Shown: in pieces, positions 14,401 to 26,738 of the stretch
Layout of the letters: each line of letters begins with the position of its first letter
How positions within the stretch are numbered: the first letter of the stretch is position 1
Assembly (NCBI RefSeq): GCF_028389875.1
Contig: NC_084702.1
Coordinates: 60,862,553 to 60,926,552, forward strand
Direction of reading: 5' to 3'
Origin: Rhea pennata
Taxonomy: Eukaryota; Chordata; Aves; Rheiformes; Rheidae
Length of the DNA stretch: 64,000 nucleotides
Made by a program: the position numbers and the translations under genes
The notes under the pieces: model-generated
Told to the model about the DNA's origin: nothing
The model's database searches: none
What the model saw: only the letters and a program-made list of their open reading frames with translations

Positions 14401-14879
14401 ACTAACTTACTGCTATGGCACAGAATATACCCCATCTGTCACAAGCATTTTAAACAGAGTCTAAGCTGAATGTTGAATGAAGCCATGCCTTATGTAGAGG
14501 AGTTTTAATTATTCTCTGGTCTGTGGAATAGGGGAGTAGGGCCAGAATGAGGAGGACTGGGTTGTCAGGAAGATAGCTGGAGGGAATCAGAATATATCAT
14601 TACCTAAGGGAGTGGTATCCTCAGTCTTCATCTGCTTTAATTCCCTCACCAGACACATCAAATGACAGTGCTGTAGGGCTTAAAAAAATTGGGGCAAAGC
14701 TGGGGCAGCGGGTGGCTGATAATGACAGCCTGTCTAGATGTCTGAGTGGCAGACAAGTGGAGAGAAAGAAGTTTGCAGTATGGGCTAGCTAAGGTGCAGT
14801 GATAACATATTTGTTTTTATCTTCCTTCTTTCCTGAGCAGAGTTTGGCAGCTGGTTAAGCTGGCTAGCTCTATATGAGC
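5495..14879. other. Intergenic DNA without recognisable genes
   Basis: Nothing in either strand reads as a gene. Visible items are a (GT)n/(AT)n microsatellite at 8783-8830 and a perfect hairpin followed by T residues at 12043-12069. Isolated short frames have no recognisable domain. Confidence 0.55.
8783..8830. repeat. (AT)n(GT)n microsatellite
   Basis: An alternating purine-pyrimidine tract: an AT-rich start, about eight GT units, then imperfect TACATA units. It is simple-sequence DNA. Confidence 0.85.
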
Positions 14880-14905
14880 TTTTTTTTTTTTTTTTTTTTT
14901 TTTTT
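14880..14905. repeat. Poly(T) tract, 26 nt
   Basis: An uninterrupted run of T. It could be the poly(A) tail of an old minus-strand retroposed copy, but I see no flanking target-site duplication and no recognisable source sequence. I record it only as a homopolymer. Confidence 0.9.
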
Positions 14906-17900
14906 CCCTAAGAAAAGTGAATTTTGGCAATTTTAGCTTGCCCACAAATGATTGCTATTGCCTAGTGCACAAGAACGAATGACTTGAATGACTCTTGCTT
15001 TATTGGCAGAAGTGAGAGGCAGCTACAGTCTGATTTCTTTCCACACCTCCTAGAAGGAAACCAAAGTTATGCATTCACTGCATATAGAATTACTAGGGGC
15101 AAAGGAGAAGCTCTCTAGAAGGGGACACGGTAGCAGTACTGCCAATCCATCTCTCATGTGAATAATTACATCTGTTCAATGTCCGTATCAGTATTTCCAT
15201 GTGGAAATCTCTCTCTTTCCTATTCCCATGGCAAAGCTGACACGCTCCTCTAGCTAGTGAGGAACATGCACATGCTGGCACCATGACCCTAAGCAATCTG
15301 CAGACCCCTGTCGATGCCACCCTGAGCCCTGTGAGGCCAGAAAGTGCTGATGCTCCCAGTGCAGCTGTGAGCCCTGGCACTTCCCACAGATTCTCAGAAG
15401 GAGATGAGAGGTGTCTCATCAGCTCAGGACCGCCTTTCCTGGCCCAGACCTCTTTGTGATTACAATAAGCTGGCAGTAAGGAGTAGGTAGTGTGGTACTA
15501 CCCCATAATGTTAGCAAGGAAGAAAATTCCTGATCAAAAAGTTTTAACATCTCCAGTGAAACAAAGTAGATTTGGGAAGTAGATGGGGAGGAAGCATACA
15601 GAAGCATAGGGTTTCTCTTACTCAGCTGTGCCTATCTAAAAGTTAGGCATTTAGCTGGGGTAGTCTCCACCCGCAGTCAAAGAAGAGAAACAGGCATTTC
15701 CAGAGACACATTCATGCCATATGAGACCAATCTCTAAAGAGGAGTACCTGTGGCAGGTGATTCATCCCATCTAGCACTTTCTCCATAGACTAGAGAGTGA
15801 GTCTAGACAACTAGGTGCCCAATTTGTAGATGGCAAAAATTAGGTGAGATGAAGTTCATGAGCTATAAATAAAAATAAATATGGGATGTATGAGTTTCCT
15901 TTTGAGACTATCTCCCAGCTGTTCTTCTACAAACTTAATGATGTTGAATTGATTTTTTTCTTTTTTTAATGTCAACTCTTATCTGATGCCAAATATTTAT
16001 TTAGTAGCTAAACAGGTCACACCGGCTATTATAGATCTGCCTGTTGATTGGCAGCAGTTTTGTTTCCACATAAGACAATTAATGCACCATTCCCATCCTG
16101 TGCCATACTAGCCTTTTAATCAAAGACTATCACAAATATCACAGAGCCCATGACATCCTGGGGAAGGCACTGAAAGGTTTCTCTCTTCCACTCCCTGCTG
16201 TTTCAGCATCCAGCAAAGAATTGCTCAGATGTAAAGGTGGCAGGCCTTATATAAATATATCATGTAAAGTATACAGATTCTCTGAACTTACCCACCGCTT
16301 TAGATTTCCGAGTAGATTATTTGTGATGATAATCCAGCAGGTAATTCCTTACCAACAAACTGTGTGTAAAACACCCACTGCCAATAGTCCTAACTTCTGC
16401 TCTCGTAGTTACACATCAGGTAACACTGCATCTGTCTGCTGAATAGATGCAGAAACACACAGAGAGTAAGATCTGCAGAGGAACTCATTTCTGTCTTGGT
16501 CTAGGACTGCAGTCAACTTGAAGTCATGCAAAGATCAAAAAGCAAATCAAAGAGTAAAATGACATTTCCTTCCCTATATGACTTACAATCTCAATTTAAA
16601 AAACAAACAACGGGTAAGTACAGAGGAGACTACAAAAAAAATGGCAATAATGGTCAGTGTGTCAGGCAGTATACATTGCACATCTGTAGCCTGACTTATT
16701 CAGACTTCTGTAAACGTCATGGAAGAAAAGAGCTTGATGCAGACAATCTGTCATTCTTCAGAGGCTTACAGTGGACTACTGAACACCAGGACAACATGCA
16801 CTTTCTCAGAGCCAAACACATAGTCCTCCATTCCTTCAGAGAAACAAGATGCCCTTCCAGGACAAGTTTCAGGAGAGTGATTCCAAAATGGCATCTTTTG
16901 TTGCCCAGACTAAGACTTTTAATTCTCAGCAAAGGACAGAATTTAAAACATACCCCTCTCTCTTTGGCAGTGCTATTGCCCAGTTTTGGCAGCTCCTCAC
17001 TCAGCTGCCTTCTATAAATCCCAGTCGAAGGTGCCAAATTTCCAGCGTACCCATGGATCAAACTTGGATGTTAAAAATGCCAATGGGTGCCTACAACTTA
17101 GGAACTATGACCTTCAGCATTATAATGTCCAAGTCCCTTTTTGGATATAGTCCAAAGACACTCAAGGGCCATATGGAAAGAGAAACAGGGGCTGTTCACA
17201 TGTATTTTAGGTAGGAAGAACATCCTCCTTCTAGGCTGTGTCAGGTCACGCACTGTTAGTTTCCAATCTGCAAAAGCACTGGATGCTAAGTCCCTCCACC
17301 CCCTTCTTTCTAAAGAAAAGAAAACAAAACACCAGCTTTACAAGAGGATCCATAGGTGCACGTGCCCCAGTAAGAGCATGGGCCAAAGTGATACAGATTT
17401 CAAACAGGCCATACTACTAAGTGTGACAGACCCAGGAGAAGCACCTCATAGGTGACCACTGCTGAAACATTCTCGGCTCAGAGAGGAAAAATGTGATCAA
17501 AGTGCTAGTGGCTCATGAGGGGCCTGTATATTTTCTATGAATTTGTTGCAAACTGTGAAACTCCAGTAGAGGGTTTATTTGCTTCAGGTAAATGTCTAGC
17601 TTAATATTCAATCTTTGCAATAATCAGAGAGCATGCAAATATTTGTAAGAAGCAAACAAAATGGCCACAATCATCTCTTTCGTATTCAAGCAAACATTTT
17701 ACATCTCCCTGTTCCCTTTATCCTGTCTTTAGATATGCATTGCTCAGCAGTAACATCTAGTTATGATTTATTTATTTATTTACTTGGTTGGATTTGTGTC
17801 TCACAGGAATCCATATCACCTATCTCAAGGCAAAATCTAGGAAAACATAAGGTTGTGCTTAAAATACAGCTTGTAAGTCACCCACAGAGTGGGAAAGTGT

Positions 17901-20016
17901 CCAACATGAAATTATTCTGTTCTGTCCTTCATTCACAAGTGGAGAAAAGCTTTTAAAGCTTTAAATCAAACTCATTATACATCTACAGTAACTACAGGGA
18001 AATTATATTATCAACTCATAAAATGAGAAAAATGTTCTCAGCAGAACTATTCCCTTGCACAGAGCCATGCATTAGTCTAGGTCCCAAGTAAGTTTCATAC
18101 TGAGGATTTTGGTGCCGTGTAAGTGGCTGTTTGTCCTGAGTCTGCCCTGATGTGAGTTACGTCTTTCAATCTGGGCTCTACACACAGTAAAGGTAGTACT
18201 TGATAGGTCACTGCTCTATTTCAGTTCAGCCCAGGGCCACTGTTCAAGGGGAGAATATAATGTATTGTATCTTGTCCTCAGTCTCTCAGAGATTCCCAAA
18301 TTGCTAGTCCCTTCTGTCTCTTGTCTTTGCAGTGAAATAAACGTATATTCCAATGATTTAAAAAATACATTCTTAAACCATTCATATCTGCACTTTCCAT
18401 GTCACACTGCACTGCCAAACTGTGCAGGGCTGGCCCTATCTTTTGAAAAGTCAAAGACATAGAAACAGCATATAATTTTCAGAAGCCAAAGACCAAAGAT
18501 CAGAACCTCTCCAGGGCACATATACTAACTTATTCAGGAATGAGCAAACTCTGCTTTATCCTGTTGTTCTTTGGTTTGTGCAGAATAAACATTCCAGACT
18601 GATACACATCATACACAAAGGCCCTTTTCCGGCTCAGGGGAGCAGGGATAGTACTGTGTTTTGTTTGGTCATAGACCTGAAAACAAAAGGCCTCATTTAG
18701 AGATATCACTCATTTTCCGAGCAGCAGCATAAACATGATCTGCACTCTAAAAATGGCACTCAGGTGTGTTTCACTTCTTCAGGAAAGCTATAGGTAACAC
18801 CCTCCCTGCTCAACTGTGCTAGCACAGATGTGTGCTGGCCTGCACCATCAGCCAGGGTAGCGGACTGACACGGTTTAAACTCTTCTTCCTCCCTTTCCCC
18901 TTACAGTGCACAGCCTTAAAGATAAACCTCTCAATGGTATTCACTTCACTTTCTGGAGGGCTTCAGTGAAAAAACAACTCATTCACTGGCTGTTGGCCCT
19001 CAGCCCTGAATTTGGCCAATCATTTGGGCCAAATTCTACCCTCAGACATGGCCAAATGTGGACACACAGTGACTTCAGTGGTAATTCTGCCCACCGAGCT
19101 GAGAGCACAATTTAGCTGTTAAAGCTGACACAAATCCTGATGCAGAGTCTTTCCTTTGTTCTTTGTTATCTCAGAAAGAATTTTAGCCTCCCTTGCAGCT
19201 GTTATTTTTATCCAACAATAACACTTTGTGGTCTCTACAAAAATTAAAATCTGCCAAAAAATCCATGTTAAAAAAATAGCACCATTTAGGGTCGAAAGTA
19301 ACATTTCTCTTGTATTACTGTTTTTAGGTACCATGTGTAAATACATAGGATGCATCTTTTATATTGATTTAGGCAGTTGCATTTCCTGTTGCAGGGATGA
19401 AAATAACACATATTTTTAAAATCTACTCTCCAACTTCCAGTGGACAAAAATATATTTCAAATAACAAATGACTGAGCTCTGACTCCTTTTCTGATATTGA
19501 GGAATATTTTACTCAAGTGCAAATCCTACTGAAATCAGAGAAACCATCTATGGAATAAAATACCTTTCAGTAATAGTAAGGATATTAACTTCTAACCTTT
19601 AGTGACAGCGGTGCCTCTGTAATTACAGCCATGTAGCAAATCAAGCATGGTCCAAGTTAATGCCAACAAAAACCAAACAAATTAGGAAACAAATAAACAG
19701 TAAATCCTGCCTTGTGAATAACTGAGTGCCCTTACATTTAAATGAACAACAAACTATATATGAATTTGTGGATTAATACAATCCAGACAGAACATGTTTT
19801 ATTTCCTTACTTTAGTCATACAACAGTTTAATGAAGTACTTACTGTTTTTCAAAATACTAGGCTCCAAACTGAAGTCTGTTTATATGTTCTGCTATTCCA
19901 AGATGCTCAAAATATTGTTAAAATTTTGAGAAAATGGGTCAAGAAGTCAGGAAAAATTGAAGTTTAAAATGAGGTCCTATCAGTTTCTGACTATTGGCTC
20001 ACATAAACATGAATGT

Positions 20017-20020
<4 letters not shown>
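14906..20020. other. Intergenic DNA without recognisable genes
   Basis: No gene is recognised. The longest frame, 163 codons at 16526-17017, has no recognisable domain and is discussed under rejected items. A segment at about 19005-19100 resembles an ancient dispersed amniote repeat. Confidence 0.55.
19005..19100 (+). repeat. Probable ancient amniote dispersed repeat
   Basis: The segment combines GGGCCAAATTCTACCCTCAG with a downstream CAGTGACTTCAGTGG and TTCTGCCC. This word order is familiar from an old dispersed repeat common in turtle, crocodile and bird introns. I cannot name the family from memory with certainty. Similar pieces occur at about 22588-22666 and 35155-35277. Confidence 0.45.

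Positions 20021-20064
<44 letters not shown>
20021..20064. repeat. (AC)22 microsatellite
   Basis: A perfect uninterrupted AC dinucleotide tract of 44 nt. It is the longest perfect microsatellite in the window and probably polymorphic. Confidence 0.95.
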
Positions 20065-20066
<2 letters not shown>

Positions 20067-20434
20067 AGGCTTGTGATGATGTAGAATAGCTTGTTCAAGG
20101 GCACCCACCGTATTTTGGATGAATTATTCTTGGCTCATTGAAATGACACTTTTGGTTACTGATGATCTGTGATGAAGGGGGCTGGAAGATCAGTGAACTT
20201 ACTTGGCTCCTAGCACGGCTCCGCAGGCTGTGCAGTGTTCTCAGTTCCTCGCTGCTCCCATCTGGTGGGGGGGGCCTTACTGGAGCAGGTAGCAGACAGG
20301 AACACACCGCAAGGTGCAGGGCAAGCAGGCAGGCAGAGCAGCCAGAGAGAAGCTGTATGCAGAGAAGGGAAGGCAAACAGTCTCAAAGCATCTGCTGTTC
20401 CCTTGTGTATCTGCAAGGAAAGCAGACAAGTGGG

Positions 20435-20464
20435 TTTTTTTTTTTTGTTTTTTTTTTTTTTTTT
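20435..20464. repeat. Interrupted poly(T) tract
   Basis: Twelve T, one G, then seventeen T. It is low-complexity sequence and creates spurious poly-Phe and poly-Lys frames on the two strands. Confidence 0.9.
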
Positions 20465-22587
20465 AATCAGCCATTGAATATAAGCTTGAATTTGGCAGGG
20501 CATGCCTCAAGACGCTTTTTTACACTTAATGATGTGCAACAGATTTTGAAGGACTGGAGATTTTATGTTGGACTGTACATTTCGTATGTGTAAAGTAATT
20601 GTATTGGAAACAGATGATCAGCTCTTAAGTTTCAAAAGGGCCCTTGGAGTACACAAGGATTATAGCGCTCTTTTTCACGTATATATCAGGTCCTTTGTCC
20701 ACCTCACTGGAGGGAGCAGGAGGAGAACTGCTTTTCTACATGTACATAAACCAGCAGCCTTTTGCTTACGAGGCGAAGACAGCATACTGTACTGTTTCTG
20801 TGAGTTTTTCACTTCAGTAGCAACCCATTTGCCCTGTCCTGAAGGTATGCTTTTCATTCTAGGATGTTTCAGCAGGTGGAAAGATACTGACTTTGTTTTC
20901 TATAGTCCGGATAACCGTTTGTTTTTTATCTCTCTGAAAAAAAAAATCGTGGAGGAAGATTAAGGCCATAGTTCTTAGAATAGAGAACATAACATTTTCC
21001 ACAAGAAATATATGGACAAAAGTAGAAACAAAAGCAGAAAAATATTTTACAGACATCATAGGAGAATAAAATTAAGATTATCATATATAGGTGAATAAGA
21101 GTGGTAAAATAGCTTTAAATTTAAAATAAGACCACTTTGGGGGTATATTTTACTTTCTGGGCTTCTGAATCTGCCCTGTCTTTTCACTTTCTGTCACCTG
21201 GATTGTAACCTATTCAAGATAAGAATAATATGTATTAAGGTTCAAGATGAACTCTATTTATAACGATTAACAATGGAACAGAAAGATACCGCTGAAGGGG
21301 GAAATTTCCTCATGAGGATGTGTCTTTGGCAGGAGTTGCAGGTGTCTCTGCAGGAGAGCCGTTGTGTAGCGAAAGACCAGACGCAAGAATGAGTCTGGCA
21401 CTAAACCTTAGGCACAGGGGATAGGTGGCTCCACTGTGCAGAGCTCCGCGGCATGCAGCCTGGCAAAGCAGCACTTACCCTGTAGAGCAGAAAAGGAATA
21501 CAACAGTGAAGAATCTGAACACTGATAATCCAAGGTCTAGTTAAACTGAGTTTTAATAAAGGCAGGAATCCTCACACAGTTATATAAAAACTTTTATACA
21601 TCCTCGCATGGTTGTATTAGAAGTTGGGTGTCTTGTCCGAATTAGTCATCTTGGCGCTCTCTCTCTCATCAGTGGTGAGAGACAGACACTCCAGAGGGTG
21701 ATATATCCTGCCTCTTGTTGTCCTAGGATAACAGCACTCACCTTCTGAAAGTACTAATCTCTTTCTTTTGACTGCAGATAGAAGCTAGATGATAAAACCC
21801 TAGAGTCTAATTTATGTCTAATCTTTAGATGGCTCAAGTAGAATGAATCCCACAAAATAAATTTGGAATAGGGACTGGTTACAGTCATAGCACCTTGTCC
21901 ATTCTGGAGATTTTGCAGTTCTCTTTCAATCCTAATTAAAATTGGCAGCACAGCCACAGGGGTGGAAATAGCTATGAGAATGCTGAAGGAAAACAGCCTT
22001 TTTTTGGCTACTAGTTATGTGAACCTGCTCTGGGAAGCTGCAGGTAACGCAATACTGAAAATGCTATTTTTTTCCAGAGCCTGATCTATCCCACATTCCC
22101 CCTGCGACTATCCAAAATGGAGCTGTGCTGGCATTAGGAATAGCAAGCTATTTTTGCCACACAGCATGAAAGGGCAGGCTGACAGCTCTCCAGCTAGCTA
22201 AAGAAATTAACATTCTCCATTAACGGAGCGTATGGCAACACAACAGACACAGCAAATTTGCCAAAGAATTCATTACAGTGGATTACTGTAGTGTGGATTG
22301 CCTTGCTGTATAATGATCCCTTTGTTAGGTGTAAGCTGCACATCCCTACATGAGAAGTTTGATCAAACATTTCGTTGTTTTAGATTTTCATTTCACTTTT
22401 TTTTATAAAAAAGATTGCAATACCTATGTAAATATTGCCTTTTGTGTCAAAAACCACATGTAACTCTAACAGGGAATGACATTTTGCCTCCTTTCCATCA
22501 ATGTGTAGAAGTTACTTTGCAAGCAAATTCCTAGTGAAGCTCTTTCTGCATACAGCAGCCATATTTTCTTCTTAGATTGATGTATTA

Positions 22588-22666
22588 ATCTGGTTTTGCT
22601 CCACTGAAGTCAGTGAAATAATTCCTACTTTTCATTGATGTAGAGGAGATCAGAATCTGCTGCCTG
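22588..22666 (+). repeat. Probable ancient amniote dispersed repeat
   Basis: It contains CTCCACTGAAGTCAGTGAAA and, about 45 bp on, GAGATCAGAATCTGC. This is the characteristic order of the same old repeat family suspected at 19005-19100. The copy is diverged and its ends are unclear. Confidence 0.45.
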
Positions 22667-23358
22667 TGACATTAGCCTTCAGATTGCCTGTTCAAGCAAG
22701 TCCCACATCATTAAGAAGTTTTTTATACAGAACTGAAACTATACCGCAGAGGTGGCTCCATAGTTAAAGCTCCTGCACAGGATCATGCACTGGTTTAAGG
22801 CCTCTTTGTGCTAATCTTTAGGAGGTTTAAGGCCTAAACAGTTGTGCTAAATCCGTAACTCTGGATGACTTGGACAGGGAGACTCAGGAGCCTGAGGGCT
22901 GTCTCCGTCCTCCCCCTTTCATATGCAGCGTGTAGGCATGGAGGAGTGAAGCAGGGCTCCCTCGATACCACAGCCACATACAGGACGTAGAGCTGTCCTC
23001 AGTGAAGTGCTCAGTTAGCAGCTGGACTACAAAATTCTCTCCAGAAAACTTCATCCTATTCTACTGTGTAACCTAAATCTTCAATATAAATGCAATGGGA
23101 CCAGTCTAGTGAAAATGTGTCTATATTTCAGGGTATGGTTCAGTTTATATAAACCACCAATATAACCGCTAATAAGAAACAAAAAATGGCATCTGGTGAC
23201 CCCATAATTTCAGAGGGGTTATAATTGGAACAAGAAAGGTTATTTGGACAGCTTCAAAGAATCTTTTCCATTCCAGAATCAGATCTCTTGCCGATATCTT
23301 AGTTCCTCCTCTGAATAATAATACCAAAGCTTTATTAGTTAATCAATAAGACATGATA

Positions 23359-23466
23359 CAGGGTATGGTTATCATAAGATAATCACACCCCGGTGCATTT
23401 TGAGGCATGAGCCTTATGCCTCTAATCAGATTGAGGTGAGATTATCTTTTGATAACCACACCCTTG
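23359..23466. repeat. Near-palindromic element (MITE-like)
   Basis: Two 52-nt arms (23360-23411 and 23413-23464) are inverted copies of each other in perfect register around position 23412. I count about 40 matches of 52. The outer 32 nt match at 28 positions and the inner 10 nt (GAGGCAT-type) at 9. The intervening 10 nt are essentially unmatched. The outer end begins CAGGGT, reminiscent of hAT-type terminal inverted repeats, but no 8-bp target-site duplication is visible. It could be a decayed MITE, an exapted palindromic conserved element, or a transcribed hairpin. The structure is seen directly; the origin is inferred. Confidence 0.7.
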
Positions 23467-23469
23467 GGG

Positions 23470-26400
23470 ACTGGCTCATTTCTATTAGGAGAAAATTTTA
23501 TGGTTGGGGAAAATGTGCATTTCTGCTGTAGAAAAATGAAAATGGTAGTTTAGAATTAGCAGCCATTTCTCCTGACATGAAAAATTAAATCTCCTTTATA
23601 ATGCTCCAACGGAATTCCTCGCTATCCATGCCATTTTAAGGCAAAATAATTTCTAAAAAGGTGATATGCTTGGAAGTCAGCTTTAACCAAGTATGTATAC
23701 ATATATATTTATATACATCAAAGAGGCACACAGGAAAAAAATATCCAATGACAAATTTGCTGTAGAGCTGAAAAATAAAGAAAGGCATTGCCTAGTTTGC
23801 TCCCCTAACAACAACAAAAGCCAGCAATGAGTGTTGTTTGTGATGTCTTACATGCTACACAGCAGATCCTTGATCATGTACACTAGAACCCTATCTGCAG
23901 TTACTTGTTGTTTACGGTTGACTAGTAGTAAATTGCAATATTGATAAAATGTCCAACTTCTTATAAGAAAAAGGAAAACAGAACATTAACTTAGTCCATT
24001 TTATCACTGTGCTCACCAATATGTTCCCTTTCCCCTCCTCCCCCACACCTTTGACAAACTGGGAAATGAAGAATGCAGAGATGATATTACTCCTCCCAGT
24101 TTCCCAAGACCCCAATGGCAGAGCCAGCAGCAGAATCATTGTCTCAGCCCGGAGCAAACTGCTAAACCGTAGGCCCTCCTGTGAGCCTTGGATGGCAGGG
24201 TTACTAAACCGCCCTGTGCGCTTCCTTGCACCTGCTCATGTGAAAAACTACCATTTATGAGACAATACTCAATATTTTTGTGGAGAATCACTGAGCTGGA
24301 GCCATTCGCTCCCAGAAGGCAGAGTGGAAAGGAGGACAGCTGTGACCTTTTGAAAAAAAAATCCATCTGGTAAGGAGCATCCAAATTAAAGAAGAGGTGT
24401 AGCAAACCCACTGTGTCCCTGTTTCCACTGCATTCTTTCATGGTTCACCTCCAGCTCTCCACTGGTTACAATTTTTCTAAACTCTTTGTCTGCAATTCAT
24501 AGTTATGTATGTTTTTCCTTCCATAAAATGAAGGAAAATACTGTAAAGGGGGATTTTCCTTGCTGAAAGGTGCAGCACATGCACCTTTCCCACCTGTACT
24601 TGCTGCCATTATTCTTAGCCATAGCTAAGCCATAGCTGTTTGTACAGTCCAAGGGTATGAGATTTTGTGATTATTTAAAGATCAGAACAGCTACAAAAGC
24701 TATAAAACTATTGCAGTTAACTCAGGGCCTTTTGCTGATACACCTGGATAATACTTTGCTCCTACAGATTTCAGCATGGAGCTATTCCAGTTATTCTGGG
24801 ATCTCCTTTTATGCATTTATATAAATGTAGTGCTATTAAAATCAGCAGAATGTGTGGTAATGCACAAGTACAAGATGAACAGGATTTAACCCCAAAGGAG
24901 ATGTAAGCTGAATGATTGGGCCCAACATTCATAACCTTAAAAAAAAGAGAGAGAGAGATGAAATGAAAAAAACTAATGGAATTCAAGTAGTTAACAAATT
25001 TTTTTTTCTGTGTTATAGTACTGAGCCATGAACCTATGTATGATTTCTGTCCCATTTCATGGTTAGTCACACTCATGCTACTGGAAGGAAGTGTACAGCA
25101 GAATTTTTAATAGCTCAGATTGTTCTGTGCCATTGCCCAAAACATACCCACAAGCACAGCCAAGATCAAAAGTTGTCAGGGTCTTAACATTTAGACAATG
25201 TAGCATGTGTGCAAGTGGCTGGAGCATGTGTTAACTGCGTAACTGTGACTAGTCTTATATGATACCCTTAAGAGCCCAAACAACTTAGGCTTTAGTCATG
25301 TAGTTGAGTCTTACAGCTATAATTTCTCAAACATCTTTCATGGCCAATTTCAAAAGTAATCCCAAAAGGCAAGTGCCCTTTTCTCTTTCCTCATGGGAAT
25401 GTTATTGCAAAAGTGTCCATTGCATCTGAAGCACATCAGACAGAGCATGTCATAAGACAGCATTCCTTCTGTCCCAGACTCCCAATGACTTTGATTAAGT
25501 TTGACATGTGTTTAGTGTTCTAAGAACTTCTATTTATATGATGATTTTAAAAAACTCTACTTGATCGTTTGCGTCAGCTGCTGCTTGTATAAGGAAAAGT
25601 TTTTACTTTTTTAATTGATAGGTCTTTGTAATTGCGGAAACACAGCTTGAAGATCACAATTCTAAAACATAACATTAGATATATATGTCCATGGTGATCT
25701 TTTGAAGATGATCATCAGCTAATCACAGATGGATCCAAAGCCCACCAAAGTCAGTGATAATCTTTTAGCTGCATCCAAAGTGAGAACTGTAATACTTAAT
25801 GAATACACAAACACAGCAGAGGTGCAGCACAGAAGTTCAGCTCATCCTGAGGAAAGGCCGAGGTGGTGAAATACGCACGCTCTTGCACTGCACTGAAGTA
25901 CTCCGGAGAGCATCCCTGGTGTGAGCAGTAACAGGCACAAGGGCCACCCCATTAGGATGTCCAGCAGAGTTCTCCAGCCTACACCGGGCACCAGTCTCGG
26001 CATGACTGCCTTGCATGGCTGTCCGTGAGCTGTTCGTGGCCCAGGTTAATGACTCTACTCGGCCCTATCCACTTCAGCTTCTACAGCTCCCTGAAGCAGA
26101 AACTGCTTAAAACTCAGCTTCGAGTAGCTCTGTCCTGGGGATGCTCCTGTATTGCCATTATACTGGCCACTAATGTTGTAAAAGGATCAGGCTATAACAG
26201 TGCCAAAATCTGGGCTTTATGTTGTCCACTTACCTAAATAAATTTGGATTTAAAAAACAAAGATGGCAAGGGAATCACCTTTAACATATAATTACGACTT
26301 TGCATTTAGTGCTTGAAAACTGAAGGTCCTGTCTTCCTTTTGTTATTATTACAACATGAATCTGATTTTCAAGAGTGTTTATTTTTAATTCCTTATTGAC

Positions 26401-26687
26401 CATAATATCAGAAAAATTGAAATTAGCATGGATTTACTTGCCAGCTTTGTTTTATTTACTTGGCGAATCCTGCAACAACCCTTTTTAAGGAGAATTATAT
26501 AAAGAGATCTTGCTTTACTTGTTTTGGTATTTTAAACATATATGATTCCTATATAATTTGGGGATTAAGAATTATTAATTAGCCTGTGTTCCATTTACTG
26601 ATTGGCTGGCTTTTAGGAGCAGAACAAGCACACTGGATAGATCCACATTAACACTGAACATTTTTTTAGAAACCTGTAGAAGATTAG
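23470..26687. other. Intergenic DNA without recognisable genes
   Basis: No gene is recognised. A moderately GC-rich stretch at about 25850-26180 stands out from its surroundings but shows no recognisable coding or retrocopy signature. Confidence 0.5.
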
Positions 26688-26698
26688 AAAAAAAAAAA

Positions 26699-26729
<31 letters not shown>

Positions 26730-26738
26730 GAGAGAGAT
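26688..26738. repeat. A-run plus (GA)n microsatellite
   Basis: Twelve A residues are followed by about 39 nt of GA repeat with one GGG interruption. It is purine-only on the plus strand. Confidence 0.95.

Larger units (their letters stand above)
20065..23358. other. Intergenic DNA without recognisable genes
   Basis: No gene is recognised. The region holds a T12-G-T17 tract (20435-20464), a segment at 21660-21710 resembling segments near 15690 and 49060, and a probable ancient repeat copy at 22588-22666. Confidence 0.55.

Noticed and set aside
16526-17017. 163-codon plus-strand frame
   Set aside because: No recognisable domain or family, overlapping frames of similar length on both strands, no splice or promoter context. 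Most likely chance.
20162-20593. 143-codon plus-strand frame with a Phe-rich stretch
   Set aside because: The frame runs through the T12-G-T17 tract, which encodes the Phe run. No domain is visible.
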